Positions 26,074 through 35,034 of a stretch of 64,000 bases of DNA are shown here, piece by piece. This stretch comes from Methylococcaceae bacterium UBA975 (GTDB lineage Bacteria > Pseudomonadota > Gammaproteobacteria > Methylococcales > Cycloclasticaceae), in NCBI GenBank assembly GCA_002292375.1, contig DBBV01000010.1, forward strand, positions 59,423-123,422. The letters are read 5' to 3'. Numbering within the stretch: position 1 is the stretch's first letter; every line of letters begins with the position of its first letter. A program made the position numbers and the translations under genes. The notes beneath the pieces are model-generated. The model saw nothing but the letters and a program-made list of their open reading frames with translations, made no database searches and was not told the origin of the DNA.

Positions 26074-26727
26074 ATGGTTAATTGGGAAAAGATCGACACA
26101 GTTTTGCTCGACATGGACGGCACCTTGTTGGACTTGAAATTCGATAATCATTTTTGGCAAACCTTAGTGCCAAGCCGCTACGCCGAACGTGAGAATCTAT
26201 CGTTTGAACAGGCGGTAAGTTACTTGGCGCCTATCTTTAAGTCGCAAGAAGGCTTGTTAAATTGGTATTGTTTAGACTATTGGAGTGATAAGTTGCAGCT
26301 AGATATAGCGGATCTAAAAGTACAAGTCCAAGAAGGGATCAGTGAGCTTCCGAGTACTCGACCATTTTTACAGGCGCTTAATGAGTCGGGTAAACGTTGT
26401 GTCTTGGTCACTAACGCACACACAGAAAGTTTGCGGATAAAGATGAAAAAAACAGGCTTGATCGGTTTTTTTGACGCCACCGTTTCAGCGCATGACTTAG
26501 GTTATCCTAAAGAAAATCAGGGCTTCTGGCAGGCCTTCCACGCGCTTGAAAAGTTTAATCCTAAAAAGACGTTGATGGTTGATGACAGTCTGAGCGTGTT
26601 GCAAGCAGCCGATACATTCGGCGTTGAATACTTGGTTGCTATTACCCAGCCTGATAGCAGCGAACCTACCCGCATTGTGCACGATTTTACCGCGGTAGAA
26701 GACCTGAGTAAAATAATGCCAGCTTAA
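26074..26727 (+). CDS. HAD-family GMP/IMP nucleotidase (YrfG-like)
   Basis: A 217-residue haloacid-dehalogenase phosphatase. Motif I is LLDMDGTLLDL (about residues 10-20) with the nucleophile Asp. FDNHFWQTLVPSRYAE is characteristic of the YrfG subgroup, which dephosphorylates GMP and IMP. Motif II is CVLVTNAH (about 108-115), a Lys follows in HDLGYPKENQGFW, and motif IV is TLMVDDSLSVL. Its stop overlaps the stop of convergent rhlB. Confidence 0.85.
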   Translation: MVNWEKIDTVLLDMDGTLLDLKFDNHFWQTLVPSRYAERENLSFEQAVSYLAPIFKSQEGLLNWYCLDYWSDKLQLDIADLKVQVQEGISELPSTRPFLQALNESGKRCVLVTNAHTESLRIKMKKTGLIGFFDATVSAHDLGYPKENQGFWQAFHALEKFNPKKTLMVDDSLSVLQAADTFGVEYLVAITQPDSSEPTRIVHDFTAVEDLSKIMPA

Positions 26728-27983
26728 TACCTGCGCGAGGCGGGTTTTTTATTTTGTGGCTTACCACCACGGTTTTTAGCGACAGGTTTATAGGCTCTTT
26801 TTGTAGCCGGTTTTACGTCGGGCAATAAGCTGCTATCTATTTGATTAAACGGAATTTTATGCGCGATATAGGCTTCTATATCAGGTAATGAGTAGGCGTA
26901 GGTCTCACAGGCAAAACTAATGGCAATGCCGCTGGCGCCAGAACGTGCCGTACGTCCAATCCGATGAACATAATCTTCGGCATCCTGGGGTAGGTCAAAG
27001 TTAAAAACGTGACTTACAGCGGGAATATGCAAGCCGCGAGCGGCTACATCGGTTGCGATCAATAGGGGGAGTTTTCCATCCTGAAACTGCTTAAGTATGG
27101 ACTGCCGTTTTTTTTGTGGTACGTCACCTGAGAGCACGGCGTTTTCAAAGCCGTTACCTTCCAGGTATCGGTTAAGTCGATCAGCACTATGTTTGGTATT
27201 GATAAAAATAATGCCCCGCTCGGGCTTTTCGTCGTTTAATATTTTTATTAACAAGGGAATTTTTTCGTTGTCGGCGGGGTAATACACCGATTCAACAACT
27301 TTTTTAGCGGTGATTTGTTCGGGCTCGATACGAACCATTTCAGGGTTGTTCATGTGCTCGTAAGCGAGCTCTGTCACCTTAAATGAAAGTGTCGCCGAAA
27401 ACAGCAAATTGAGTCGTTTTTCTGGGTCTGGTAAACGGCGTAATAAATAACGGATGTCATTGATAAAACCTAAGTCAAACATCCTGTCTGCTTCGTCTAA
27501 AACCAGGACTTCAGCGGTACGTAAATTAAATACATTTTGCTTGAAAAAATCGATAGTCCGCCCCGGTGTGCCTATCAAAATGTCTACGCCGCCTTCTATG
27601 CTTTTACGTTGTTTTTCATAATCCGTGCCGCCATAAGCTAATCCCACGCGAATCTCTGTGTGCTTACCAATAATCATCGCGTCATTGTAAATTTGCACGG
27701 CTAGTTCGCGTGTAGGAGCGAGTATCAATGCCCTAACGCCTTTAGTGTTATCAGGGCATGGGTTGGTAAGTAGTTTGTGGTAGGTGGCGAGTAAAAAAGC
27801 AATGGTTTTCCCCGTTCCCGTTTGCGCTTGCCCTGCGACGTCACAGCCCTTTAAGCTAATAGGCAAGGTCTGTTCTTGGATAGGGGTGCAATTAATAAAA
27901 CCGGCATCATTTAGACCCTGGATTAAAGTATCAGTTAAACCTATTGATGAAAATTGGGTATCCGTTAGATGTGTGGAAGACAT
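26724..27983 (-). CDS. rhlB: DEAD-box RNA helicase, RhlB-like
   Basis: A 419-residue ATP-dependent RNA helicase. In order: the Q motif (FINCTPIQEQTLP, about 29-41), motif I AQTGTGKT, PTRELAVQ, GTPGR, motif II VLDEADRMFDLGF, motif III SATLS, then domain 2 with ATDVAARGLHIP and HRIGRTARSG. The last 40 residues are basic and low complexity. RhlB is the degradosome helicase in E. coli; the neighbourhood (trxA-rho on the other strand) matches the rhlB-trxA-rho order of many gammaproteobacteria. Confidence 0.92.
   Translation of the reverse strand: MSSTHLTDTQFSSIGLTDTLIQGLNDAGFINCTPIQEQTLPISLKGCDVAGQAQTGTGKTIAFLLATYHKLLTNPCPDNTKGVRALILAPTRELAVQIYNDAMIIGKHTEIRVGLAYGGTDYEKQRKSIEGGVDILIGTPGRTIDFFKQNVFNLRTAEVLVLDEADRMFDLGFINDIRYLLRRLPDPEKRLNLLFSATLSFKVTELAYEHMNNPEMVRIEPEQITAKKVVESVYYPADNEKIPLLIKILNDEKPERGIIFINTKHSADRLNRYLEGNGFENAVLSGDVPQKKRQSILKQFQDGKLPLLIATDVAARGLHIPAVSHVFNFDLPQDAEDYVHRIGRTARSGASGIAISFACETYAYSLPDIEAYIAHKIPFNQIDSSLLPDVKPATKRAYKPVAKNRGGKPQNKKPASRRY
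26729..26750 (+). terminator. Intrinsic terminator of the HAD gene, inside rhlB
   Basis: ACCTGC (26729-26734), a 5-base loop, GCGGGT (26740-26745), then a run of T to 26750. It starts two bases after the HAD stop and lies in the 3' coding end of rhlB on the opposite strand. The stem is short with one G-T pair. Confidence 0.6.
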
Positions 27984-28127
27984 AAATTATTTGTTCTTTA
28001 AGTAAAAAGGTAGGGAGTAAATGGATTTTAGCAAACGCGCATTCATGATAAGCTATAGCAATAGAAGTGACATCGTACTCTATTATCATGTGTCGGTGCA
28101 TAGTATTAATTGAACGGAGAGAAAATA

Positions 28128-28454
28128 GTGAGTGAAAATGTAGTTCATACGAACGATGACAGTTTTGAGCAAGATGTATTGGGTTCTGAGCAACCGGTGC
28201 TAGTAGATTTTTGGGCAGAATGGTGTGGCCCCTGTAAAATGATAGCGCCTATCCTTGACGAGATTGCAGACGAATATGCCGGTAAGCTTAAAGTCGTAAA
28301 GCTGGATATTGACTCGAACCCAGGCATGCCAAGACGCTTTGGTGTGCGAGGCATACCTACGTTGATGATATACAAAGCAGGTGAAGTTGAAGCCACAAAA
28401 GTTGGTGCGGTTTCAAAATCGCAATTAGCCGCTTTTATTGACAGTAATATTTAA
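28128..28454 (+). CDS. trxA: Thioredoxin 1
   Basis: A small cytoplasmic thiol reductant with active site WAEWCGPCKM (WCGPC at about residues 29-33) and cis-Pro in RGIPTLMIY. The GTG at 28128 gives 108 residues and an N-terminus (SENVVHTNDDSF) aligned with E. coli TrxA. An ACGGAGAG ribosome site lies upstream, so the longer frame from 28110 is rejected. Followed by its own terminator. Confidence 0.97.
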   Translation: MSENVVHTNDDSFEQDVLGSEQPVLVDFWAEWCGPCKMIAPILDEIADEYAGKLKVVKLDIDSNPGMPRRFGVRGIPTLMIYKAGEVEATKVGAVSKSQLAAFIDSNI

Positions 28455-28461
28455 AATATAA

Positions 28462-28499
28462 CGCCTTCGTCTTAGCAAAATGTAGACGAAGGCGGTTTT
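28462..28499 (+). terminator. Intrinsic terminator after trxA
   Basis: CGCCTTCGTCT (28462-28472) pairs perfectly with AGACGAAGGCG (28484-28494), followed by GTTTTTAG. Separates trxA from rho. Confidence 0.88.
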
Positions 28500-28632
28500 T
28501 AGTGTTACCTTTCCACACATAAGACCCCTAAGCACGCATTTTGCCGTGCGATCAATCAAAAAAAATACAATTAAAAATCCCCTGTGCTAATTGGGCACGC
28601 CAAATATTTCCATTACTATCATTTGAATTTAT

Positions 28633-29889
28633 ATGAACCTAACCGAACTTAAACGTAAACCCGCCAGTGAAATTCTAGAAATTGCGAAAGAATTAGGTGT
28701 TGAAAACACCGGTCGCACATTAAAACAAAATACCGTCTTCCAAATCCTTAAGAAGATCGCCAAAAAAGGTGATGATATTTATGGTGATGGTGTCTTGGAA
28801 GTGTTATCAGATGGTTTTGGTTTTTTAAGGTCGGCAGACGGTTCGTTTCTAGCAGGTCCTGATGATATTTACGTATCGCCTAGCCAAATTAGGCGTTTCG
28901 GCTTGCGAACCGGTGATACGATTTCTGGCAAAATTCGTCCACCGAAAGACAGTGAACGTTATTTTGCCTTATTAAAAGTTGATACCCTTAATTACGAAAC
29001 GCCGGAACACGCAAAAAATAAAATTGCGTTTGCAAACTTAACCCCTTTATTTCCCAATGAGCGTTTAAAGCTTGAAATTGGTAATGGAACGACTGAAGAC
29101 ATAACGTCGCGTATCATTGACTTGGTCGCGCCTATCGGCAAGGGCCAGCGTGGTTTGATCGTGTCACCTCCGAAAGCGGGTAAGACGATGATACTGCAAA
29201 ATTTGGCACATTCTATTGCCGAAAATAACCCTGAGAGTTACCTGATTGTGTTGTTAATTGATGAACGGCCTGAAGAGGTGACCGAGATGTCGCGCACGGT
29301 TAAAGGCGAGGTGATTTCTAGTACCTTTGATGAGCCAGCGACTCGCCATGTTCAAGTGGCTGAAATGGTGATAGAGAAGGCCAAACGGATGGTTGAGCAC
29401 AAGCAAGACGTCATTATCCTACTGGATTCCATTACCCGTTTAGGTCGAGCATATAACACCGTAGCGCCGTCATCCGGTAAGATTTTGACTGGTGGTGTCG
29501 ATGCCAATGCCTTAGAGCGTCCGAAACGTTTCTTTGGTGCAGCTAGAAAAATTGAAGAAGGCGGTAGTTTGACGATTATTGCCACAGCCTTGGTCGAAAC
29601 GGGTTCTAGAATGGACGACGTTATTTATGAAGAGTTTAAAGGCACCGGTAATATGGAGTTGCACCTCGAGCGTAAAATAGCAGAAAAAAGGGTGTACCCT
29701 GCCATTAACGTTAATCGTTCGGGCACACGTCGAGAAGAGTACATCGTTGATCCGGACATTCTGCAAAAAACATGGATTTTGCGAAAAATACTTAACCCAA
29801 TGGATGAAATGGGCGCGATTGAGTTTTTATTGGAACGCTTCAAAAAAACCAAAACAAACGACGAGTTTTTCGCATCGATGAAGCGTTAA
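28633..29889 (+). CDS. rho: Transcription termination factor Rho
   Basis: Hexameric RNA-dependent ATPase. 418 residues, near E. coli length. The N-terminal helical and cold-shock RNA-binding domain runs from MNLTELKRKPASEIL, with LSDGFGFLRS. The Walker A in SPPKAGKTMILQ (about 177-188), Walker B VIILLDSITRLGRAYN, the Q-loop and the R-loop region are normal. A 130-base leader lies between the trxA terminator and the ATG, consistent with the long autoregulated leaders of rho genes; I cannot show the mechanism. Confidence 0.98.
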   Translation: MNLTELKRKPASEILEIAKELGVENTGRTLKQNTVFQILKKIAKKGDDIYGDGVLEVLSDGFGFLRSADGSFLAGPDDIYVSPSQIRRFGLRTGDTISGKIRPPKDSERYFALLKVDTLNYETPEHAKNKIAFANLTPLFPNERLKLEIGNGTTEDITSRIIDLVAPIGKGQRGLIVSPPKAGKTMILQNLAHSIAENNPESYLIVLLIDERPEEVTEMSRTVKGEVISSTFDEPATRHVQVAEMVIEKAKRMVEHKQDVIILLDSITRLGRAYNTVAPSSGKILTGGVDANALERPKRFFGAARKIEEGGSLTIIATALVETGSRMDDVIYEEFKGTGNMELHLERKIAEKRVYPAINVNRSGTRREEYIVDPDILQKTWILRKILNPMDEMGAIEFLLERFKKTKTNDEFFASMKR

Positions 29890-29901
29890 TAGGTTTTCTT
29901 A

Positions 29902-29939
29902 CACACAAAAAAGGGCGTTTTAAACGCCCTTTTTTGTGT
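29902..29939. terminator. Bidirectional terminator between rho and purD
   Basis: An uninterrupted palindrome: the half ending AAAAAAGGGCGTTT (to 29920) and its mirror TAAACGCCCTTTTTT with flanking CACA/TGTG. It gives an A-run/T-run hairpin usable by both converging genes. Confidence 0.92.
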
Positions 29940-29977
29940 GTCGAATAAAAGCTAATTTAAGCTTGGCTTGTTTAACG

Positions 29978-31258
29978 TTAGCTTTCCCGTGCGATGGCGC
30001 GGTGGCCAATATCTGTACGAAAATACACGTTGTCCCAATGAATCGCTGCTACAATCTGATAAGCCTTTTGCTGTGCCTGTTGAACACTATCGCCTAAGGC
30101 GCAGGCGCATAATACTCGGCCGCCATTAGTAACGAGTTGCTTACCTTGCATTTTGCTGCCGGCATGGAATACTTTCGATTCTGCGTTTGCTTCGGGGATG
30201 CCGCTGATGACATCGCCTTTTTGATAATCAAACGGGTAGCCACCTGCAGCGAGTACAACACCAACAGCCGTGCGCGGGTCCCAATCAACTTTAATGTGCT
30301 CAAGTTTGTTATCTAGGGCGGCATTACATAACTCGATCAAGTCGCTGTTTAATCGCATCATAATGGGTTGTGTTTCAGGGTCGCCAAAGCGGCAGTTGTA
30401 TTCAAGTACTTTGGGCACGCCTTGGGAGTCAATCATCACGCCTGCGTATAAAAAGCCGGTGTATGGAATGCCGTCTTTCATCATGCCGTCTAAGGTCGGT
30501 TGAATAATGTCGCGGAGGATTCTTTGGTGCATTTGCTCACTGACAACCGGTGCCGGAGAATAAGCACCCATCCCACCCGTATTCGGGCCTAAATCGCCGT
30601 TATCACGGGCTTTATGGTCTTGCGATGAGGCCATTGCAAGGGCTTGGTGATGATTGGCAATCACTATAAAGCTGGCTTCCTCGCCAAGCAAGAACTCTTC
30701 GATGACCACACGATGCCCGGCCTCGCCAAAGGCATTGCCGGCCAACATATCGTTTACTGCGTCGATCGCTTGTTGTTCGGTTTGTGCAAGGATAACGCCT
30801 TTACCAGCGGCTAAACCGTCGGCTTTAACAACGATGGGGGCGCCTTTAAGACGAATGTAATCACACGCCGCGTCAATGTCAGTAAAGCTTTGGTAATCAG
30901 CCGTAGGAATATTGTGTCGGGCTAGAAAGTCTTTGCAGTAAGATTTAGACCCCTCTAGTTGGGCGGCCAATTGGCTTGGACCAAAGCAACGCAAACCGTT
31001 GGCGGTAAATTGGTCAACAATGCCGGCCACCAATGGCGCCTCGGGGCCAATAATGGTTAGTTCAATTTGCTGCTGCTTGGCAAAAGCCAATAAGCCGCTA
31101 ATATCGTCAGCGCTTATGTCGACGTTTTGTATGCCGTTCTCTAGCTCGGTACCAGCGTTACCAGGCGCTACGTAAACAAGTTCAACTTGACTGGATTGTT
31201 TGGCTTTCCAGGCTAGGGCGTGTTCTCGTCCGCCGCCACCTACGATTAATACGTTCAT
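29978..31258 (-). CDS. purD: Phosphoribosylamine-glycine ligase PurD
   Basis: ATP-grasp enzyme of de novo purine synthesis making GAR. 426 residues, starting MNVLIVGGGGREHALAWK, with VVKADGLAAGKGV (about 134-146) and VLEYNCRFGDPETQ (about 284-297). It lies 13 bases after purH, the usual purH-purD operon. Confidence 0.98.
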   Translation of the reverse strand: MNVLIVGGGGREHALAWKAKQSSQVELVYVAPGNAGTELENGIQNVDISADDISGLLAFAKQQQIELTIIGPEAPLVAGIVDQFTANGLRCFGPSQLAAQLEGSKSYCKDFLARHNIPTADYQSFTDIDAACDYIRLKGAPIVVKADGLAAGKGVILAQTEQQAIDAVNDMLAGNAFGEAGHRVVIEEFLLGEEASFIVIANHHQALAMASSQDHKARDNGDLGPNTGGMGAYSPAPVVSEQMHQRILRDIIQPTLDGMMKDGIPYTGFLYAGVMIDSQGVPKVLEYNCRFGDPETQPIMMRLNSDLIELCNAALDNKLEHIKVDWDPRTAVGVVLAAGGYPFDYQKGDVISGIPEANAESKVFHAGSKMQGKQLVTNGGRVLCACALGDSVQQAQQKAYQIVAAIHWDNVYFRTDIGHRAIARES

Positions 31259-31271
31259 CAGCTGTCCTATG

Positions 31272-32834
31272 TTAGTGTCTAAAGTGACGCATTGCGGTAA
31301 ATACCATCGCTATATCGTGTTCATTAGCCGCTGCAATTACTTCCTCGTCGCGCATCGATCCGCCCGGTTGAATAACAGCGCGTACACCTACTTCGGCTGC
31401 GTTATCTAGGCCATCCCTAAAAGGGAAAAAAGCATCTGATGCCATGACGGAACCGCTAACTTCAAGTCCAGCTTGCTGTGCCTTGATGGCGGCAATGCGG
31501 GCAGAGTTAACGCGGCTCATTTGGCCAGCGCCAACGCCAATTGTCATTTTATTTTTAGCGTAAATAATCGCGTTTGACTTAACAAATTTGGCCACTTGCC
31601 AGCTGAACAATAAATCTTGCATTTCTTGTTCTGTAGGTTGACGTTTAGTGACAACGGTGAGTTCAGTATACAATGCGTTATCGGCAGTTTGTACCAATAA
31701 ACCGCCATTTACGCGTTTGAAATCTTGTTGCGGATTAGCAGCGGATGACCATTGGCCAGAATCGAGTAAACGGACATTTTTTTTGTTAGCGACAACATCA
31801 AGCACAAGGCTATCAAACCCCGGGGCGATTATCACTTCAACGAACTGTCTGTCGATAATGGCTTCGGCGGTGGCTACATCGAGTGGGCGATTAAAGGCAA
31901 TAATGCCACCAAATGCGGACTCAGGGTCGGTCTGATAGGCCTTATTGTAGGCTTCTAATACGTTGTCACCCAGTGCAACGCCACAAGGGTTAGCGTGCTT
32001 AACGATGACGCAGGCGGGTGAACTATCAAACTGTTTGACACATTCCAGCGCGGCATCGGTATCCGCTATATTGTTATAGGAGAGCTCTTTACCCTGCAGT
32101 TGCACGGCAGATGAAATGCAACCCGCTGCAGGTGTTTGTTCCGTAAAAAAGGCAGCTTTTTGATGCGGGTTTTCGCCATAACGCATCACTTGCTTTTGTT
32201 GGAATTGCATGTTGATCGTGCGCGAAAAATCTGATTTTTCGTTATTTTCATTGATGGCACCTAAATAATTGGCAATGGCGCCATCATATTGCGCGGTGTG
32301 CTCAAATGTTTTAACCGCCAACTTGAAGCGCGTGGCGTCATCAACACCACCGCTGTTCTTAATAGAATTTAACGTTGATTGGTAGTCGCTAGGGTCAACG
32401 ATGATTGTCACGTCGCGATGGTTCTTTGCTGCGGCTCTGATCATGGTGGGACCACCGATGTCTATATTTTCTATCGCAGTGGCAAGGTCGCAATCGGGCT
32501 TGGCAACGGTCTGTTGAAAAGGGTAGAGGTTAACAACTACTAAGTCGATCGGTTTAATGCCATGATCCTGCATAACAGTTTGATCGATATGACGACGGCC
32601 TAAAATACCGCCGTGTACTTTGGGGTGTAAGGTTTTGACGCGTCCATCCATCATTTCAGGGAAGCCGGTATAGTCACTTATTTCGATAACGGGTATTGTA
32701 TTATCCTGTAACAATTTGGCGGTACCGCCGGTTGAAATGATTTCAATGCCTAAAGCACTTAGTTGCTGGCAAAATTCAATAATGCCGGTTTTATCGGAGA
32801 CGCTGACTAATGCACGTGAAATTTTGTTACTCAT
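31272..32834 (-). CDS. purH: Bifunctional AICAR formyltransferase/IMP cyclohydrolase PurH
   Basis: Performs the last two steps to IMP. 520 residues. The cyclohydrolase (MGS-like) domain is about 1-195, with STGGTAKLL and MMDGRVKTLHPKVHGGIL; the formyltransferase domain about 200-520 has VKHANPCGVA (catalytic Lys-His), SAFGGIIAFN and the C-terminal SDAFFPFRDG. Uses the same formyl-THF pool that PurU hydrolyses. Confidence 0.98.
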   Translation of the reverse strand: MSNKISRALVSVSDKTGIIEFCQQLSALGIEIISTGGTAKLLQDNTIPVIEISDYTGFPEMMDGRVKTLHPKVHGGILGRRHIDQTVMQDHGIKPIDLVVVNLYPFQQTVAKPDCDLATAIENIDIGGPTMIRAAAKNHRDVTIIVDPSDYQSTLNSIKNSGGVDDATRFKLAVKTFEHTAQYDGAIANYLGAINENNEKSDFSRTINMQFQQKQVMRYGENPHQKAAFFTEQTPAAGCISSAVQLQGKELSYNNIADTDAALECVKQFDSSPACVIVKHANPCGVALGDNVLEAYNKAYQTDPESAFGGIIAFNRPLDVATAEAIIDRQFVEVIIAPGFDSLVLDVVANKKNVRLLDSGQWSSAANPQQDFKRVNGGLLVQTADNALYTELTVVTKRQPTEQEMQDLLFSWQVAKFVKSNAIIYAKNKMTIGVGAGQMSRVNSARIAAIKAQQAGLEVSGSVMASDAFFPFRDGLDNAAEVGVRAVIQPGGSMRDEEVIAAANEHDIAMVFTAMRHFRH

Positions 32835-32984
32835 GAAATGCCCTGTTGCTAATGTTAGATTAGGTCGTACAACCTATTTCGAGACGGGGTATTCTATCGA
32901 AAATTAGCGTTTCTTGCTGGGCTTTTTAGCAACTTGGGTGCTTTATAACACCAGGACTATTCGCTTGCCCATTGCGGGCTTGTG

Positions 32985-33233
32985 TTAGCCGTCAAGGTTA
33001 TAACTGTTTAACTTTTTTCTAAGTGTGCCACGACTCAATCCCAGCATTTTAGCTGCTTTGGATTGATTGGACTTGGTGTGCAGTAACACCGCTTCAAACA
33101 GCGGTTTTTCAACTTCACTGATGACAAGGGCGTGTAAATTGACGACGTCTTGCCCATCGAGTTGTTTAAAGTAAGTATCTAAGGCTTGTTTTACTTGCTC
33201 GCACAAAGGCTGTTGTCTGTTATCTGAGTTCAT
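32985..33233 (-). CDS. fis: Nucleoid protein Fis, short form
   Basis: A DNA-bending regulator. The C-terminal helix-turn-helix NQSKAAKMLGLSRGTLRKKL (about 58-77) is strongly Fis-like and the core LCEQVKQALDTYFKQLDGQDV aligns with E. coli residues about 26-46. At 82 residues it lacks the N-terminal 16 or so residues that form the beta-hairpin arms used for recombinase activation in enteric Fis. The ATG overlaps the dusB stop by 4 bases, the conserved dusB-fis arrangement. Confidence 0.93.
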   Translation of the reverse strand: MNSDNRQQPLCEQVKQALDTYFKQLDGQDVVNLHALVISEVEKPLFEAVLLHTKSNQSKAAKMLGLSRGTLRKKLNSYNLDG

Positions 33234-34219
33234 GCTGCGAGAGAGTTTTTATTGCTGAGTGTTTGAAAAAGTGTGTCCATAAAATCTAATTGTTGTTGTG
33301 GTTCATGCAAGACGAAGCCCTCTTTTACACGGGGTAATAAAGAAGGATCCAAATGGCTAAAGTACCAAGCAATGTGCTTTCGAGCAATCCTAACACCCAT
33401 AATATCACCATAAAATTGGTGCAGTTGAATTATATGTCGATTGATGACGTTCTTTATTTCATCTAATTCGGGGGCTGCCAAGTGTTGTCCGGTTTTTAAA
33501 AAATACGCGATCTCCCTAAAAATCCACGGACGCCCCTGAGCGCCCCTGCCGATTAACAAACCGTCAGCATTGGTATAATCAAGCACCTGTTGTGCTTTCT
33601 CAACACTGGTGATATCACCGTTGGCAAATACGGGGATGGAAACGTTTTGTTTGATGGTTTTGATGGTGTCGTATTCGGCCTGTCCGTTGTATTTGCAGGC
33701 CCTGGTTCTGCCGTGGACAGCCAACGCTTGAATACCGGCCTGTTCTGCAATGCTGGCGATGGTGGCTGCATTTTTGTTTTGTGGGTCCCATCCGGTACGA
33801 ATTTTTAACGTCACAGGGATGTTTACCGCTGCAACAACCGCTTGTAAAATTTGTGCAACCAAGGCTTCATCACGTAATAGCGCCGACCCTGCTGCGACGT
33901 TACATACTTTTTTTGCTGGGCAGCCCATATTGATGTCGATGATTTGTGCGCCCCGAGCTTGGTTATAGAACGCAGCTTCAGCCATTTGGGCTGGGTTGGT
34001 ACCTACAATTTGCACAGAACGTGGTCCATCCTCACCCTGGTGGTCAAGTTTTAATTGCGTGCGCGGGTGTTTCCTTAATGCTGGGTTCGAAGCGGTCATC
34101 TCTGATACGGCGAGACCTGCGCCCAACTCGCGGCAAAGTTGACGAAAAGGGCGATCGGTAATGCCAGCCATTGGTGACAGAACTAAATTATTGTTGAGAG
34201 TATAGGGGCCAATTTTCAT
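33230..34219 (-). CDS. dusB: tRNA-dihydrouridine synthase DusB
   Basis: FMN-dependent reduction of uridines in the tRNA D-loop. 329 residues with an FMN TIM barrel: LVLSPMAGITDRPFRQLCR (about 11-29), DINMGCPAKKVCNVAAGSAL with the catalytic Cys (about 96-115), LKIRTGW, AVHGRTR, and VFANGDI. First gene of dusB-fis. Confidence 0.97.
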   Translation of the reverse strand: MKIGPYTLNNNLVLSPMAGITDRPFRQLCRELGAGLAVSEMTASNPALRKHPRTQLKLDHQGEDGPRSVQIVGTNPAQMAEAAFYNQARGAQIIDINMGCPAKKVCNVAAGSALLRDEALVAQILQAVVAAVNIPVTLKIRTGWDPQNKNAATIASIAEQAGIQALAVHGRTRACKYNGQAEYDTIKTIKQNVSIPVFANGDITSVEKAQQVLDYTNADGLLIGRGAQGRPWIFREIAYFLKTGQHLAAPELDEIKNVINRHIIQLHQFYGDIMGVRIARKHIAWYFSHLDPSLLPRVKEGFVLHEPQQQLDFMDTLFQTLSNKNSLAA

Positions 34220-34293
34220 GAACTTTTGCGGGCCTATTGCCTCGTTTGTTAGTCAGTGAGCTGGAGATACGTTGTCCATTGTACGGAACAAGT

Positions 34294-35031
34294 CTATTCG
34301 CTAAAAGCAATTTCGAAACCGACGGCTTGCCTTTGAGGGGCTTTGAATAACAAATTGATTTGTTTTAATTCATTGGGTTTAAAAAGGCCTTGGACGTTAT
34401 TTTTGTCTAAATAATCGTTTTTACTGAACCGGCCGCTAGCAATTTTTTCACCAGTTTTAGAACTTAAGTGTACGTGAATGGTGGGGAAGTCTTGTTCAGC
34501 GGGTGCCAAATTTTTAATCGTAAGTTGGAGTTTAAGCGTGTTTTTTAAGTAGGGATGGGGGCTTAAATTACGGCTAATTACATAGATTTGATCCAGGTTT
34601 TTATAATTAGGAATGTTCAAATTAAAGGCGTTATTGAGATGTTTAAAGCTGGGCTGCAGGCTCGGGTTTTGAGTAAAAATACTTGATTGGTGGTATACAA
34701 ACTGGGTTAACAAAAGTAAGGCTGATAAAAAGCACAGCAAGCCGTAGGGTACGGAGCGATTTGACGGGGTTTTTGGCGTTTCCCAAGCAGCCAAGTCTAA
34801 ATTTTGGTCTGTTTGATCGAAAGTCACGACTTTATGATCGCGCTCTGCTTGGGCGCTGAGTACGGGACCGTCTGTGTCGATGGGTGCGCTGCTCACGGGG
34901 GTGATTTTATTGTCGTGAGCGTTAAACACTTGTTGGCAATGGCCGCAACGGACTAGACCTGCTTTGAGTGATAATTGTTGCTCGGTGATTTGTAACGTAG
35001 TTAAACAGTCTGGGCAGCGTGCATAGTGCAT
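34294..35031 (-). CDS. Zinc-ribbon and DUF3426 membrane protein
   Basis: A 245-residue protein. The N-terminal MJ0042-type zinc ribbon has Cys6, Cys9, Cys29 and Cys32 (RCPDC and VRCGHC). A linker follows, then one membrane span (LLCFLSALLLLTQFVYH, about 101-117) and a C-terminal DUF3426 periplasmic beta-domain (about 130-245). Location directly after prmA is conserved in proteobacteria. The function is unknown; a membrane sensor of zinc or redox is conceivable. Confidence 0.85.
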   Translation of the reverse strand: MHYARCPDCLTTLQITEQQLSLKAGLVRCGHCQQVFNAHDNKITPVSSAPIDTDGPVLSAQAERDHKVVTFDQTDQNLDLAAWETPKTPSNRSVPYGLLCFLSALLLLTQFVYHQSSIFTQNPSLQPSFKHLNNAFNLNIPNYKNLDQIYVISRNLSPHPYLKNTLKLQLTIKNLAPAEQDFPTIHVHLSSKTGEKIASGRFSKNDYLDKNNVQGLFKPNELKQINLLFKAPQRQAVGFEIAFSE

Positions 35032-35034
35032 AGG

